Of a stretch of 64,000 bases of DNA, positions 13,201 through 22,624 are shown one piece after another. This DNA comes from Acheta domesticus (Eukaryota; Arthropoda; Insecta; Orthoptera; Gryllidae). The stretch lies in contig JAHLJT010000631.1 of assembly GCA_031308135.1 (NCBI GenBank), positions 198,255,126 through 198,319,125 on the forward strand. The letters run 5' to 3'. A program made the position numbers and the translations under genes. Under the pieces are notes generated by a model. The model saw only the letters and a program-made list of their open reading frames with translations. It was not told the DNA's origin and did no database searches. Position 1 is the first letter of the stretch. Each line of letters begins with the position of its first letter.

Positions 13201-16200
13201 ATATGTCTCTCAGGCTCGTAATATTACAATTTGACATTCAAACATTAATGGCTGGGAAAATTTCAAATTAATGGAGACTTTTTATTGATTGTCTAATATT
13301 TTATCTAAAACACACCAATTCATTCAGAATGTGATAAAACTTGTATCAATTAAAAGAAGTTACTGGATAACATTGTCAAAAAATTGCTTAATGGAAAATG
13401 ACAATACAAGTGGCACAAGTAACAATTATTTGAATATTAACAAATTATTGTCCGTCTCCTGTTTAAGCAAACTGACCACATTAAAGAATTTTGTTTAATT
13501 TGACATGAGAGAGCAAACTTTCACAACAAACATGATAATGTTAAAAAGAGAATAAGTCTTGTTCTCAACAAGAGCAAGGAATAATTCATGCAAGTTAAGA
13601 GGAGGCCACAAAACGTCTTGTACCCTCCTCTACATTTAAAATTAACGTTAATGAATAATTCTAAGTAGGCTCTAAAGAAGAATGACAATAACTGCAAAAA
13701 GATCCTTTGAATCTGAAGCTAAAATTTTAGAAGGAATATTTGTTGGTTCACAAATTAGATAGTTGATGTTAGATTCTTTATTTAAAGAAATAATAACTGA
13801 TAGAGAAACATGCCCTGTTTTGAAGAGTTCTCAAAACTTTGGGGAAATTACAAAGATCCAAAATACCAAAATAATGTTGAAAAAAAAATGCTTAAACATT
13901 GTGAAAATCAAATGTAAAGTACTATGAGTGCCGAAGTAATTTCACAACTCTCATTTGGATTTTTTTCCAAAAAATCTTAGCTTTATCAGCAAAGAACAAA
14001 ATGAACATTTCCCTCATGATATAAAAAAGATCAAATGGCATTTTCAGAGAAAATCAAAAATAAACATGACCTTAACTCAAACAAAATGAGTCAAAAGCAT
14101 GTCACAAAGGAAAAACTAAAAATAAAATGAATCCTCTGGTTATATTTCTTCTCTATCACACTTGTGTTGAATGAATCAGTTTACTCACTTTTTAATTGTT
14201 TATTTTAGTGAGGACAATAAAACTATTTTATTGAATGTTTATGAACATCACTTTCTTCACTTGCAAGAAGAAGTCTTCATTGTCATCAGAAAGACTGTCT
14301 TCCTGATCTATTTTTCTACATCTAGGATCATTTTTAAAGTCACTTGTTGATCAGACTCCAATTATATTTACCCAAGCTCTCAAGCTCTTTGTCAGCCAGT
14401 ATACCTCATGACATTCCACCCTGTGTTGAACTGTTAGTGATTTGGAGCTTACTGATGAAATAATGCCAACTGTTGCTAAGAAGGAAAAGGATGCACATAT
14501 AGATATTGTGAAAAGAGGTCCTCCAATTAAAAAAGATAAAAAAGAAACATTATCAAAGAAAAGAAACAAACTGAATCTAAGTTTACCACAGGCAAGTCTA
14601 TATTAAATTGCAAGCATTATTGTCAACATTTGTTTACCATACTGAATAAGGAAACAAATCTATTCTTTCTTAGAGATTATGCCCGACATGTTTGTTCCAA
14701 GATCACTTTTATAATAGTTAGAACATTTCAATAGTTACTTAAAATCTTTCACAACTGAAAAAGTAATAAAATGTAATAAACCGAATCTATGATATAAGAG
14801 AGGATGATCAAGATGATGATAGTGAGAAAATTATTTTTAAAAAAATTAAATTAAACAATGAAGAAAATAAATTTTCAGTTCTCTGAGAAATTGGTGTCAT
14901 AGTATAACATTACAATTTATATGTACTCCTATTTACTTGTATTACACTTATTACACTTTTTATTTTTAATTTCTGCATGTTCAGTATTTCATTTTTTGAT
15001 CTCTTCCTAACTATTGGTGTCAGATTTGTATCTGCCAGCACAAAAAAAAATGTTTATTTCAAAAGGAAACATGTCATTCGTTCAGATGTGTGTCAGAAAT
15101 GTATTTTAAGATCATTTTAATCATCATTAAGATTATTTTAATATCATTTTAAGATTCCATGGATTAAATTTACTCTACATCTCTATGAGCTTCTCCAAAA
15201 TTTTTTCCAAAATAAGTAGTGGGTCATGTATTACCAGAGAACAAATGACATCTATGATCAATTTCTCATTTCTCAAAAATGCTAAACTATAATTTACAGT
15301 TCAAGTGAAAACTTAACTGTCAAGCTACAAATGTTCACAAGAGGTACTACTGTTCTAACACTTACAATTAAAGGCCTGTTCTGTAAAATGTATTCCTATT
15401 CATTTGAAAATTATTTTCTTAACGAGCCTTGTCTTTTTCCTCTTTTTTGCTCTTCATTATCATGTTGTTACATGTATAACAAAAATCAAAAACCTATTAA
15501 GTTTTAACAAATGTAGAGAGAAAAATATTTCTAAGCAAACATGGATTAAATTTGAAACTAGCAATTTGACAAACCTATCTATTAATTATCAAAATTTTCT
15601 AATTTTTGTAAAGGAATGCAAAAATTATACAATTTTACTAAAAAATTTTATTATTTCCACTTGGGATCTAAGTAGGTATCATATTGATAATTATTTTTCC
15701 TTCCAAAAGTATGCTGCAGTAGCTGACCACCCAATTTCTTCATATATTCAATAACTAATATTTTATTATTTTGAAATTATTTGACTAAGCCATCCTCAAA
15801 ATTTCCTTGCATTCTTCTTCTTTTTTAAAACAATCAAATGTGTTCAACAATCCATAAATCAAACAACTGAATATTCTCATTCATCAGGATGAATCCCTTA
15901 CATTTGAAGTGAAGTAGTGGTTTGTATATCTACCTATTGTTTGTTTGTTTATTTATTTTGAATTCCCGTTTTTCGCGGTTTCTAACAATTTTGAATGTTC
16001 AAATAAGGTAGTCACACTTTGTTCTATTTGTATGGTACTTTAATATTATCATCATCATCATCATCATCATCATCAAATTCAATAACTTAAGGCAACATCT
16101 GCTCAATTTCTCTTTACAATAGTATAAATACAAAGACCATATAGGTGCAAATTTTGAAAATCAATATGAAACTTAATTTTATGAACATTTCAGTAAAACT

Positions 16201-19004
16201 CATTATTTTCCTGACACTCAAAAACATTAACATGTTTCCTATTTAGACTTCACGATTTAATTATATAATTTTTCATTGAATGTCAAAAGATAAATTCAAA
16301 GACTGATTCATAATAATATAAACATTTCTTTTCATAGATTGAAGCACTTTCTCCACTCAATTTGAACACACACTACTTGGGAACTACATTAAAAGAGTGG
16401 TGTTTCATAAGTTTGTCAAACCATCTGAAAATTTCTCACAGATGCTTTTTTAAATCATTTTAAATTTTTCACATGAATTAACAATAAATTTATAATTTTT
16501 AACTTTTGTCGTTTTTATTGATTAATTTATCATATTCTTTCATTTGCTTACCCTCTACCTTTTAAACTTTTCAATACATTTGCCAGCCTATAGTTCACAA
16601 AGTTTTAATACTTTCAGTCCTCAAATACTTAAACAATTTGGTACTTCTCTCTTATTTTCTCTTAATTCTCTTTCTCTTAATTTTCTCTTATTCTCTCTAC
16701 TTTTCTCTTAATTATTTCTTTAAGAAATATTGTTTCAATTCTACATCCCAACTCATGATATCATTCAAACTTCAGTATTAGACTGAAGTCTTTTGATATT
16801 AGTTCTCTTGAATTATTTGCATGAAATCCTGCTTTATATTTCTTTATTATCATATTACTTTGTTTTAATACGTAATCCCACTAATTTTAAATATTTTTAT
16901 TGATTGATTTGCCTATTATCTCCAATTTCTTATTTTAAGAAAACAGTTCCTTCTTTAGAGCACTGTTTGATTTTCTTTCAATCTGAAATTTTTTCATGTA
17001 ATGACAATTTTGTGGTTCTGTTTTTTGAAGTACACATTCTAAGGTGTTTTTCATTTGTTTATTTTTATTTTTTCATTCGTTCATATACTTCGTGTCTTCA
17101 ATTATTTCATTTGTTTCCAACTTTTCATTCTCATCTTAATTCATCTCCACTCACATTCTTTGATGGACTATTTTCTATTGTTTTTCCCCCCTTTAATTTA
17201 TACAACAAACATTTAAACAAAAAATAATTCTAAATGTTTTCTCTAGAAATTTTCTGTTCTATAACATACTTAATATTTCTTAAAGATGCATAATCACAAC
17301 ACTAATTACACATGTACACATCTTTTGTTTGTTCATCCCTACAAGCCCGTTCATATTTAATAAAGAATATTCTTTTTTGATGGATCTGATGATATTTAAT
17401 GGTAAATGATGATTCCTGAATATTTGTACAAATTGTAAGTACAGTACACCATGGAGAAAAGATATTAGTGTTTCCTCTTATGGTTATATGACTATCATTT
17501 GACCATTATTGTTATTTTAGTTTTTAATAATTAAGCACTGAAGAGGAGAGTAAATCTGGCAGACGAAACATCTATTATATGTTAGATGTTTCTTTTTGAC
17601 TCACTGCATCAAAATGTATACACATGCATGCTAGCCCCTCCTTCAACGACTACACATAAACCTATAAAAACCATTAAATTTTTGCAATAATCAAATCAAA
17701 TTCAAACTGAATATAAATGGCAGTATAATTGATGCTACCATAAAGAATAAGGTCATGGAAACAGAATAAGAGATGCACAGTGAGGTGTTGCAACTCCTTT
17801 TAGGAATCACAAGATACCATTGAATAGTGAAATAGAATAAAAAACAAATATTCTAAAAGAAAGAAATATTAGGAATGGATGAATCATATTAGGATTGAAT
17901 GACTGAAGGATAAGAAATATACGAGACTTTCAAAACAATTTGAAGTCTACAACTTGGCTGCAGTGAGATTTGAAATTGGTTTGAAAAGTCAATCACCTTC
18001 CATATCTGTTTTCATACAGAAATATACTTTATCATTATAAAGAAAGGGCACCATTGTGATTAAGCAATTTCACCATATTACAAATGATTTCAATGTAGAC
18101 TTAACTTTCATATACTTATTGATGTCAGTACAATTGCAACACGTTTTTGTTTTGTTTGGTGGATAAGACTAGCATAATATTTTGCAGAGAACCCAAATAT
18201 ATAATTTTACATACCAACTGAAGAAAGGCGCTCAATAGATGTGGCAATTTTCATGAATTCATCAGTAGAATTTATATCCAATTGAATAATCCGAAAATCT
18301 TTACACTTTATTATTAAACTGCCTCCCAGGGCTCCATTTGGTTTACGCTCAATTGAATCAACATTATGATGCATAAGCTGTCAAAAGATTACAAATTATT
18401 TTCCATTAATAAAACTAGTTTTAAAGACATTTTGATTTGACATTACAGAATCTTTGACAATAATTTTGAAAGTGAAGGCCTACAGCATATGTATGTATAC
18501 ACCAATATGTGTATACAAGTGTAGTACGTATATGTTCACATAAATAATCAATATTTAAAAAAAAAAAAATCAAATGAGCAAAATGATTATTATTTATAGA
18601 AGAAAAACAGATCCTATTTTCTTAAAATATCTTCAATAATTTTAATCTTAAAAATCTCTAGGATTTTAATTGGCATTTTGAGAGCTTTCATGCGAATGAT
18701 ACAATTTTAGCACTATAATGAATTCATAGTAAGAAATAATTTATAATGAAGTTACATTTTTAAGAATTTTAGAAAAATTAGTGAAAAACTTGATGCACAA
18801 GTTTTAATAGAAAAACGCTGTTTAATCACAGAACATTACTTAAGTACTCCAACTCACCCACAATTCCTCTCCACCTTCTTTGCGAGATGATAAAATCAGA
18901 TGATGACCAGTGATGCAAAGCGTGCCATCAACAGGCTTTTGGAAAGGACCATGCAGTACGACACCATCCAATTTAGGGATAAGTATCATATCAGCGAACT
19001 CCAT
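1119..19004 (-). CDS. Mtmr9: MTMR9 (myotubularin-related protein 9), 5' part, five coding exons, continues past left edge
   Basis: Joined exons 19004-18858, 18377-18215, 11190-11036, 3945-3820 and 1268-1119 give 741 nt, 247 codons with no stop and matching phases at every GT-AG junction. The protein starts MEFADMILIPKLDGVVLHGP and contains GTLCITGHHLILSS, IIKCKDFRIIQLDI, QYPFFYRPMF, RPETEF, WRFSYVNKDFS, GRFPVLSYRH, SQPLTGPSGRRCKDDE and GKRGYIIDTR, which I recognise as the PH-GRAM domain (about residues 1-110) and the start of the phosphatase-like domain of MTMR9. Known of the family: MTMR9 is a catalytically dead myotubularin that heterodimerises with MTMR6, MTMR7 or MTMR8 and raises their activity on PI3P and PI(3,5)P2. 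The human protein is roughly 550 residues, so about 45% is here. The dead active-site loop is off the window and cannot be checked. Divergent neighbour: ZMYND8. Confidence 0.93.
1480..2062 (+). repeat. Dispersed repeat, copy 1 (partner at 11300-12060)
   Basis: From 'gggctggaaaaaatcatgg' to 'tttgttctttaaatgcg' this segment aligns by eye, in the same order, with 11300-12060. Shared landmarks are 'gtattagatgtttttactt'-like, 'gggatccggta'-like, 'tttgaaatattaaattcta' and 'cactttcccattaac'. Copy 1 lacks about 150 bp present in copy 2 just after 'gctcttgaaa'. The similarity stops where the SINE begins. Confidence 0.8.
2063..2335 (+). mobile_element. tRNA-derived SINE
   Basis: The 5' about 80 bases look like a tRNA with RNA polymerase III box A (TGGCTAAGAGG, near 2071) and a perfect box B (GGTTCGAATCC, near 2120). 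About 170 bp of unrelated sequence with 'ccctagagagag' follow, then an A-rich tail (2309-2335). Canonical tRNA-head, body and A-tail layout of a SINE. It interrupts dispersed-repeat copy 1. Not a functional tRNA gene: the acceptor stem pairs poorly and transcription would run on into the body. Confidence 0.8.
3345..3515 (-). mobile_element. LINE 3' end fragment (RTE-like), minus strand
   Basis: Plus-strand 'aaggtttaggtcctcaagacctgttccttgt' region (3392-3422) matches the same stretch of the longer LINE fragment at 9092-9490. An (ATC)n/(AAC)n run at 3347-3387 corresponds to the simple-repeat 3' tail seen there. Only the last few codons and tail remain. Confidence 0.55.
3820..3945 (-). CDS. Mtmr9: MTMR9 coding exon 4
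   Basis: 126 nt, 42 codons, phase 0 at both ends: VCPTYPSTVVVPRSVDDE through GGRFPVLSYRHEGG. Acceptor CTCCTTAG, donor GTAAGA. The R-F-P-V-L-S-Y segment is a hallmark of the myotubularin phosphatase fold. Confidence 0.93.
4331..4660 (+). mobile_element. Jockey-like LINE reverse transcriptase fragment
   Basis: Two overlapping frames read FEINIDENLTYSK and, after a frameshift near 4530, YYKIIHPHIQYGIEIWGG followed by QNQIVTKKHLL. These correspond to the 'GI.ID..L.W..H' and 'H..YGI..WG......I...QKK' blocks at the C-terminal end of jockey/CR1-type reverse transcriptases. Frameshifted and truncated, so dead. Confidence 0.65.
6393..6800 (-). mobile_element. 5'-truncated LINE flanked by a 13-bp target-site duplication
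   Basis: 'gcaaagtaccatc' occurs at 6393-6405 and again at 6788-6800, bracketing the insert. The reverse complement of the insert encodes RNWIGHTLRKPRNSIEREAL, then WNPQGSRSQGG and TSWRRTVEGEIQESGMTWKQ, the conserved C-terminus of an arthropod LINE reverse transcriptase, and ends in (GAA)n next to the left duplication. The 3' tail beside one target-site copy and the abrupt 5' truncation beside the other are the signature of target-primed reverse transcription. Confidence 0.85.
6890..7125 (-). repeat. Dispersed repeat 'family G', minus-strand copy
   Basis: The reverse complement contains 'tcctgtgtatacttacatag', then 'aaagttttgtaatgctg' and 'ggggcccttgtattgaaaaa', matching in order the head of the copies at 48663 and 63858 on the plus strand. 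Age and class are unknown. Confidence 0.6.
7225..7700 (-). mobile_element. Jockey-like LINE reverse transcriptase fragment, minus strand
   Basis: The reverse complement reads KKFANITPNFKISS, NCRLISLIFNHKIFKKIIHQ (compare NYRPISLL....KIFEKII in jockey-type enzymes), ILWFYEQIGN and, after frame changes, DLAKALET and GIRGDG.....SYL. These are consecutive reverse-transcriptase blocks 1-4. Stops and frameshifts show it is dead. Confidence 0.7.
8073..8856 (+). mobile_element. Internally deleted mariner-family transposon
   Basis: Terminal inverted repeats: left 'ggtcactccaaaagtaatgc' at 8073, right 'gcattacttctagagtgacc' ending at 8856, mutually complementary with few mismatches. Inside, 8388-8606 encodes VTVKELSIKVGIGEASMDRI then LKELQLKKISVR, the second helix-turn-helix of a mariner transposase. 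Shortly after come GFYLMGIHAHLQRCHEAVEI and DGDNVER, the C-terminus. The catalytic D,D34D core is missing, so the copy (about 0.78 kb against a usual 1.3 kb) is non-autonomous. A 30-odd-bp tandem duplication sits at about 8436-8505. Confidence 0.85.
9092..9490 (-). mobile_element. RTE-like LINE reverse transcriptase C-terminus, minus strand
   Basis: The reverse complement reads LLYVSETWVFGQRDKQRIEA, AQMSYLRSVLKISRKNRIRN, EHIRKRLKIKNIVQRIEK and, after stops, KPKRRWTDQEHL, the classic last 100-130 residues of insect RTE-like LINE enzymes. It ends with (ATG)n (plus-strand (ATC)n at about 9092-9106). Several stops; dead. Confidence 0.8.
11036..11190 (-). CDS. Mtmr9: MTMR9 coding exon 3
   Basis: 155 nt. 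Its first two bases complete the split Asp codon, then 51 codons from EPTKQYPFFYRPMF to SYVNKDFS. Acceptor TTTTTATAG, donor GTGAGT. This is the linker and start of the phosphatase-like domain. Confidence 0.92.
11300..12060 (+). repeat. Dispersed repeat, copy 2 (partner at 1480-2062)
   Basis: Colinear with copy 1 but longer by about 150 bp near 11620-11770. Unlike copy 1 it is not cut by the SINE, so sequence from about 12060 onward (towards the decayed gene at 13 kb) may be the rest of the same element. Confidence 0.8.
13040..14090 (+). pseudogene. Decayed copy of a multi-copy arthropod hypothetical gene (probably mobile-element borne)
   Basis: Reading across frames, the plus strand shows in order GLPKASAQTLALNIK (near 13090), YPPLHLKLTLMNN (near 13620), KRSFESEAKILEGIFVGSQI (near 13698), GNYKDPKYQNNVEKKMLKHC (near 13840), MSAEVISQLSFGFFSKKS and SKEQNEHFPHDIKKI (near 13990). 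From memory these match, in the same order, blocks of an uncharacterised protein family present in tens to hundreds of copies in arthropod genomes (PPLHIKLGLMK, EAKI.EGIFVGPQIR, LG..K.PNY..IV..ML, EEQGERFHQDI). Many stops and frameshifts; no function claimed. The family's identity should be confirmed by search. Confidence 0.55.
16048..16074. repeat. (ATC)n microsatellite
   Basis: Nine perfect ATC units, possibly the tail of a lost RTE-like LINE. Confidence 0.9.
18215..18377 (-). CDS. Mtmr9: MTMR9 coding exon 2
   Basis: 163 nt encoding LMHHNVDSIER through SIERLSSV plus one base of the next codon (phase 1). Acceptor TTTTGACAG, donor GTATGT. It completes most of the PH-GRAM domain, including IIKCKDFRIIQLDI. 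Confidence 0.92.
18378..18857 (-). other. MTMR9 intron 1 (coding part)
   Basis: 480 bp, AT-rich, between consistent splice sites. Nothing else seen. Confidence 0.85.
18858..19004 (-). CDS. Mtmr9: MTMR9 coding exon 1 (start codon)
   Basis: Codons 1-49, ATG at 19004-19002, ending EELW before a GTGAGT donor (phase 0). The start is supported by an A at -3, a G at +4, and by the match of MEFAD to the N-terminus of known MTMR9 proteins. This is the first part of the PH-GRAM domain. Confidence 0.93.
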
Positions 19005-20039
19005 TTTTTTAAATATATATTTTTCTCAAACTGTTCTTCTCTGAATGAACTGAAATTCCATTAGAGTCATTGTTGAAATTATATTGTTTTAAAAGTCATT
19101 TTATGTAGGCCATGGAATTACTCTTCAACCCTGAGACCAATTAACATCATAATTATGAAGTTTAACCAATAATTACTGAAGTATAATATATACCGTACCA
19201 CACAAGGTACATCAAATATATTGCTAAACAAAGAAAGATTATTATTGCCTTAGTTCACGAGTCAGTGCACCTTTAATTTAAATTTTAGCAGGTAATCAAT
19301 ATTTTCATATTCTCATTTCAACAATTACATATATACAATTCTCAACAATTGACAGTATGCTTTACATTGAAGGATTCAAATACATTTAAAAAAAAAAAAA
19401 TTTATTTTATCAGAGAATATTTTTCTTGTGATATATAAAATGATTAATTTACCATTACATGTTTAATTTGATCAGATGTCTAATTATCAATAAGAGCAGT
19501 TCAACTACATCACTTTTTTTTATGTCAATGAACACCAGAATTAGTTATTTCTTTTAAAAGAAAATAAAGTCCTTTCCATTTTTTGAAAATGAATTTATTG
19601 AAGTTTACAACCTTACTTCCTTTCAACAGCTATAAAAATGTTCTTAAATTTAAGACCCACAAAATTATTATTTAGAGAATCTTACACATTTGTTTATATT
19701 TAAATTCTTAAACATTCCTTCAGTTGGGTTGTTTATGTATTTGTAACATTACTTGATAATAAGGAAAAATAAAATAGAAGTCCTGGTATCAGTATCTGTC
19801 CATCTGTTGTGTTTTATTTTCAAAACACTTCGAAATTAGACAAAAATATTAACTTCGTATAACAATCGGCACCAGAACTATTTACATTTTACTATTAAAT
19901 TGACATCTGAACTCCTACCTGCACAGTTTTGTTAATGGAATTTATAAGTCTGACATTAAGGAACTGGTCATACTCGGCGCCTTACTGACATTAAAGCGGC
20001 AGTTTGGTTTTAAACATTAAAATAATATTATGATTCCCC
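19005..20039 (-). other. MTMR9 5' leader region
   Basis: AT-rich upstream of the MTMR9 start. On the minus strand 'aaaactgtgcag' followed by GTAGGA (donor at 19919/19920) and an acceptor-like 'atggaatttcag' near 19046-19057 would remove a 5' UTR intron, placing the transcription start towards the GC-rich segment at 20.04 kb. This is inference from splice motifs only. Confidence 0.35.
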
Positions 20040-20440
20040 ACTGTATTAGCGGCATTCAAGCTGTCAAACTGCCCTAGCACTAATACCCACCATCTTGAAC
20101 GAAGGTGTGAGCGAGATAGTGCGAGCGTAGGCGGTCGTGTGCGCGGCTACTTCGCAATGAGTCCGTTGCGTTGCGCTACTGTCTCCTGCGGGCGGGCGGG
20201 CGGGTTTGGTGGGTCCCTTCGCATTACACCCAACGCGAGGGGAGAGGGAGGAGGGGGAAGAACGAGCGGTCGAGGTGCTCGCGGGTGCTCGCGCCGCAAG
20301 CGAAAGAAAGCAAGGCTCCGTCTGCTTGGCTGCCACTCAGCGTAGCAGCAGAGGCAATACGAAGAAGGACAAGTAGGAGCAATGTGAAGCTGTTTAAGTG
20401 TATTGGCCGTTCCGCGGTTGTTTCGTAAGTATTTAGTGGA
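20040..20440. promoter_or_regulatory. CpG-rich segment, probable bidirectional MTMR9/ZMYND8 promoter
   Basis: Abrupt change from AT-rich flanks to GC- and CpG-dense sequence (repeated 'gcg', 'cgc', 'gcgggcgggcgggcggg' at 20188-20205), located between two genes that diverge from it. No TATA box is obvious. The right edge runs into a perfect splice donor (GTAAGT at 20425), suggesting that a ZMYND8 5' UTR exon starts inside the segment. Confidence 0.6.
20330..20424 (+). other. Zmynd8: Candidate ZMYND8 5' UTR exon (5' end uncertain)
   Basis: Ends at a consensus donor (tttc|GTAAGT). A possible partner acceptor is 'ttattgttaccag' ending at 22363, 31 bp before the ATG. The 5' boundary is a guess. 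Confidence 0.35.
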
Positions 20441-22362
20441 TATTATCGCAGATAGTGCGCATCCGGCGACTGGTCCAGTTGCCTCTCAAAGGGGTTTGGT
20501 GGGGTATTGTTTTTTTTCGCACGTTTATGAATGCGCAAACGCGGGCTATACTGTATTACGTGAAAAGCTGTGCGAATGACATGTCAGTTGCGTGGCGCTT
20601 GATGAATGAGATTATTAGCTTAAAGGGGCAATTATTGACATGTACAGTATTTATTATCTTTATATATTTTTTTTTTCATTTATGAAAAAAAAGTGAAATA
20701 TTCATCAATCCTCTTTTGCTAGTCGATACTGACGCTTAATTCTCCGTGAACGAGGCCGGATTGAAGTCGTTATTAACATATTTGTAGTTGTAGTTGAGAT
20801 TTTAAATTACCGCTGGGTGCAATGACGGCATCTACTGTGATTCACGGAACAATATCTTGAGCCCCCTCCCCCTCCAAAATTGTACTTTTTTAAGGGAACC
20901 GAAGATCAATTCCAAGATATCACGACAAGAATTTCAACAGAATTTATAAAATATTTTGTTTCTGGAACAAAAATTGAAATTTATGTTAATGTAGTTAAAG
21001 TGTCATAATTTGATTAGGTACTTTGAAATGCCTGGTTATAATATTCCCATTTCCAAATAGTTATTAAATTGATTTGACAATTTTGCAGCAGCATCTGAAC
21101 TTAAAAAATGTATCTATTATAAATTAATTTGATAAAAAATTTTAATGTAAAATTTATGCAAAAATTCATACTTAAATTGACAAGAGCTTTTGTGTATGCT
21201 TGTGAACTATGTTTATAATTGTGTAAATTATGCATATTTTAAAAGAGGTATATTTTTTGTCTCAAATGACTAATTTAACTGTTATAAAATTTAAAGATTA
21301 CTTTTTGCTATTGTCAAATTGATAATCCACAGAAGGACAATGTCAGAAGACACATCAAAATTTCAGATATCTTTTAATGAAATGTTCAAAATAATTTTAA
21401 CAATGGTGATGACATTATTGCAGTAAATTGTACATTATAATTAATTAGCAAATTGATAATTATTTTGATTTTTCATTATATAATTTCAAAATTATTATTC
21501 TATTTTATACTCTTAGATTTTCTGAGAAATAAAAGGAAAATAATGAAACATGCTTTAATATTCCTGGATTTTTTATTTATTATTGAAATATATTAAAGTT
21601 TCTTTTATGAGTTGTGAGCTATTAGAGTATTGTTGCATTTAATATAGTGTGAATAGCTTAGGAGTCTTGCATTTATTTTTGGGATAGATATTTATAGATC
21701 CATTTCCTGTATTCAGATGGGTGGGTTATGCAGAAAATAAAACAGAAAAAAGATCTTAATTAAAAGTAGTTTTATTGATTTTGCAATGAATGATTTCATT
21801 GGTTTAAAATGATGTGTATTCTAATATTCATCTAATCCATTATGTATACATCCTTCATCTATAGTCTTGCATCAAGGGCTGAGTTCATCGAGGTTATTGA
21901 ATATGTGCTGTGTAATGAAAACTGTATTGATAGAACTGTCAGTGACCTTCAGAATACTGAACAGAAATGTCATGGAAGTATAGTGATAAAACAAAGATAT
22001 CTTATAATTCAGATATAAATTTTACAACTCATTTTGGGTATTTATTTGCTTTATTGTGTTAACTGACGTATTGCAGTATTTTAATATATTATATAATCAT
22101 TGCAACATTATTAAACAATATTACGAGGAAGTAAATATTTTATTTACAGTTTTAATCACAGATCATATTGAGCATATTCACCATGCTGATTTTAAATTTT
22201 TCTTTCACTTTCCTTTAAAGAATGATTTAATTAATTAAGTGTATTGTGAACAGCTACAGATGTGTTATTCAGTTCAGCAGTAAAGAATTTTCGACTTCCA
22301 TTATGATTTACTCTTAGAAGTGATTTATACTTAAATATGCATATTGTGACTTATTGTTACCA
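20425..22362 (+). other. Probable ZMYND8 intron in the 5' UTR
   Basis: AT-rich after about 20.9 kb; CpG content tapers off from the promoter. No coding or mobile signal seen. Confidence 0.4.
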
Positions 22363-22394
22363 GTGGCTGTATCTCTCTTTTGATACTGACAAGT

Positions 22395-22624
22395 ATGGAG
22401 GATCAGAAGCAAGAGGAGGAGCATCTGACATCTGCAAAAACTGAACCTGAAGCTCAAGAATCTGAGCTTGAAAAAAAAGCTATTGAAGATGAAAGTTCAT
22501 GTGATACAGGTCCTAAAAAAGACCCAACTATTCTTGAAGGATGTGCCAAAGAAACAGGCAGTGAAGAGAGCCAGCGTGACCATGCTACAATTCCTAGGAA
22601 GCTAGATGATCGTAAGGACGAAGG
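22395..22624 (+). CDS. Zmynd8: ZMYND8 coding exon 1
   Basis: 76 codons plus two bases: [15 protein letters not shown] to RKLDDRKDE, acidic and disordered. The ATG at 22395 has A at -3 and G at +4. Donor GTAGGT; the split codon (GG+A) joins exon 2 in frame. No domain is visible, so the start is supported by frame and splice fit only. Confidence 0.75.

Larger units (their letters stand above)
11191..18214 (-). other. MTMR9 intron 2
   Basis: 7.0 kb. It holds dispersed-repeat copy 2 (11300-12060), a decayed arthropod repeat gene (13040-14090) and an (ATC)n microsatellite (16048-16074). About 14.1-16.0 and 16.1-18.2 kb is AT-rich with long pyrimidine runs (16.6-17.2 kb) and no supported gene. Confidence 0.6.

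Noticed and set aside
15404..15754. 116-codon open frame with a hydrophobic start
   Set aside because: AT-rich, no recognisable domain, no splice or promoter context; length is within chance for this region.
16904..17227. 107-codon hydrophobic open frame
   Set aside because: Product of a pyrimidine-rich tract (Phe/Leu/Ser-rich); no family resemblance.
18481..18540. Possible small hairpin around 'gtatacaccaatatgtgtatac'
   Set aside because: Short alternating purine-pyrimidine sequence in an intron; pairing is too short and imperfect for a microRNA precursor.
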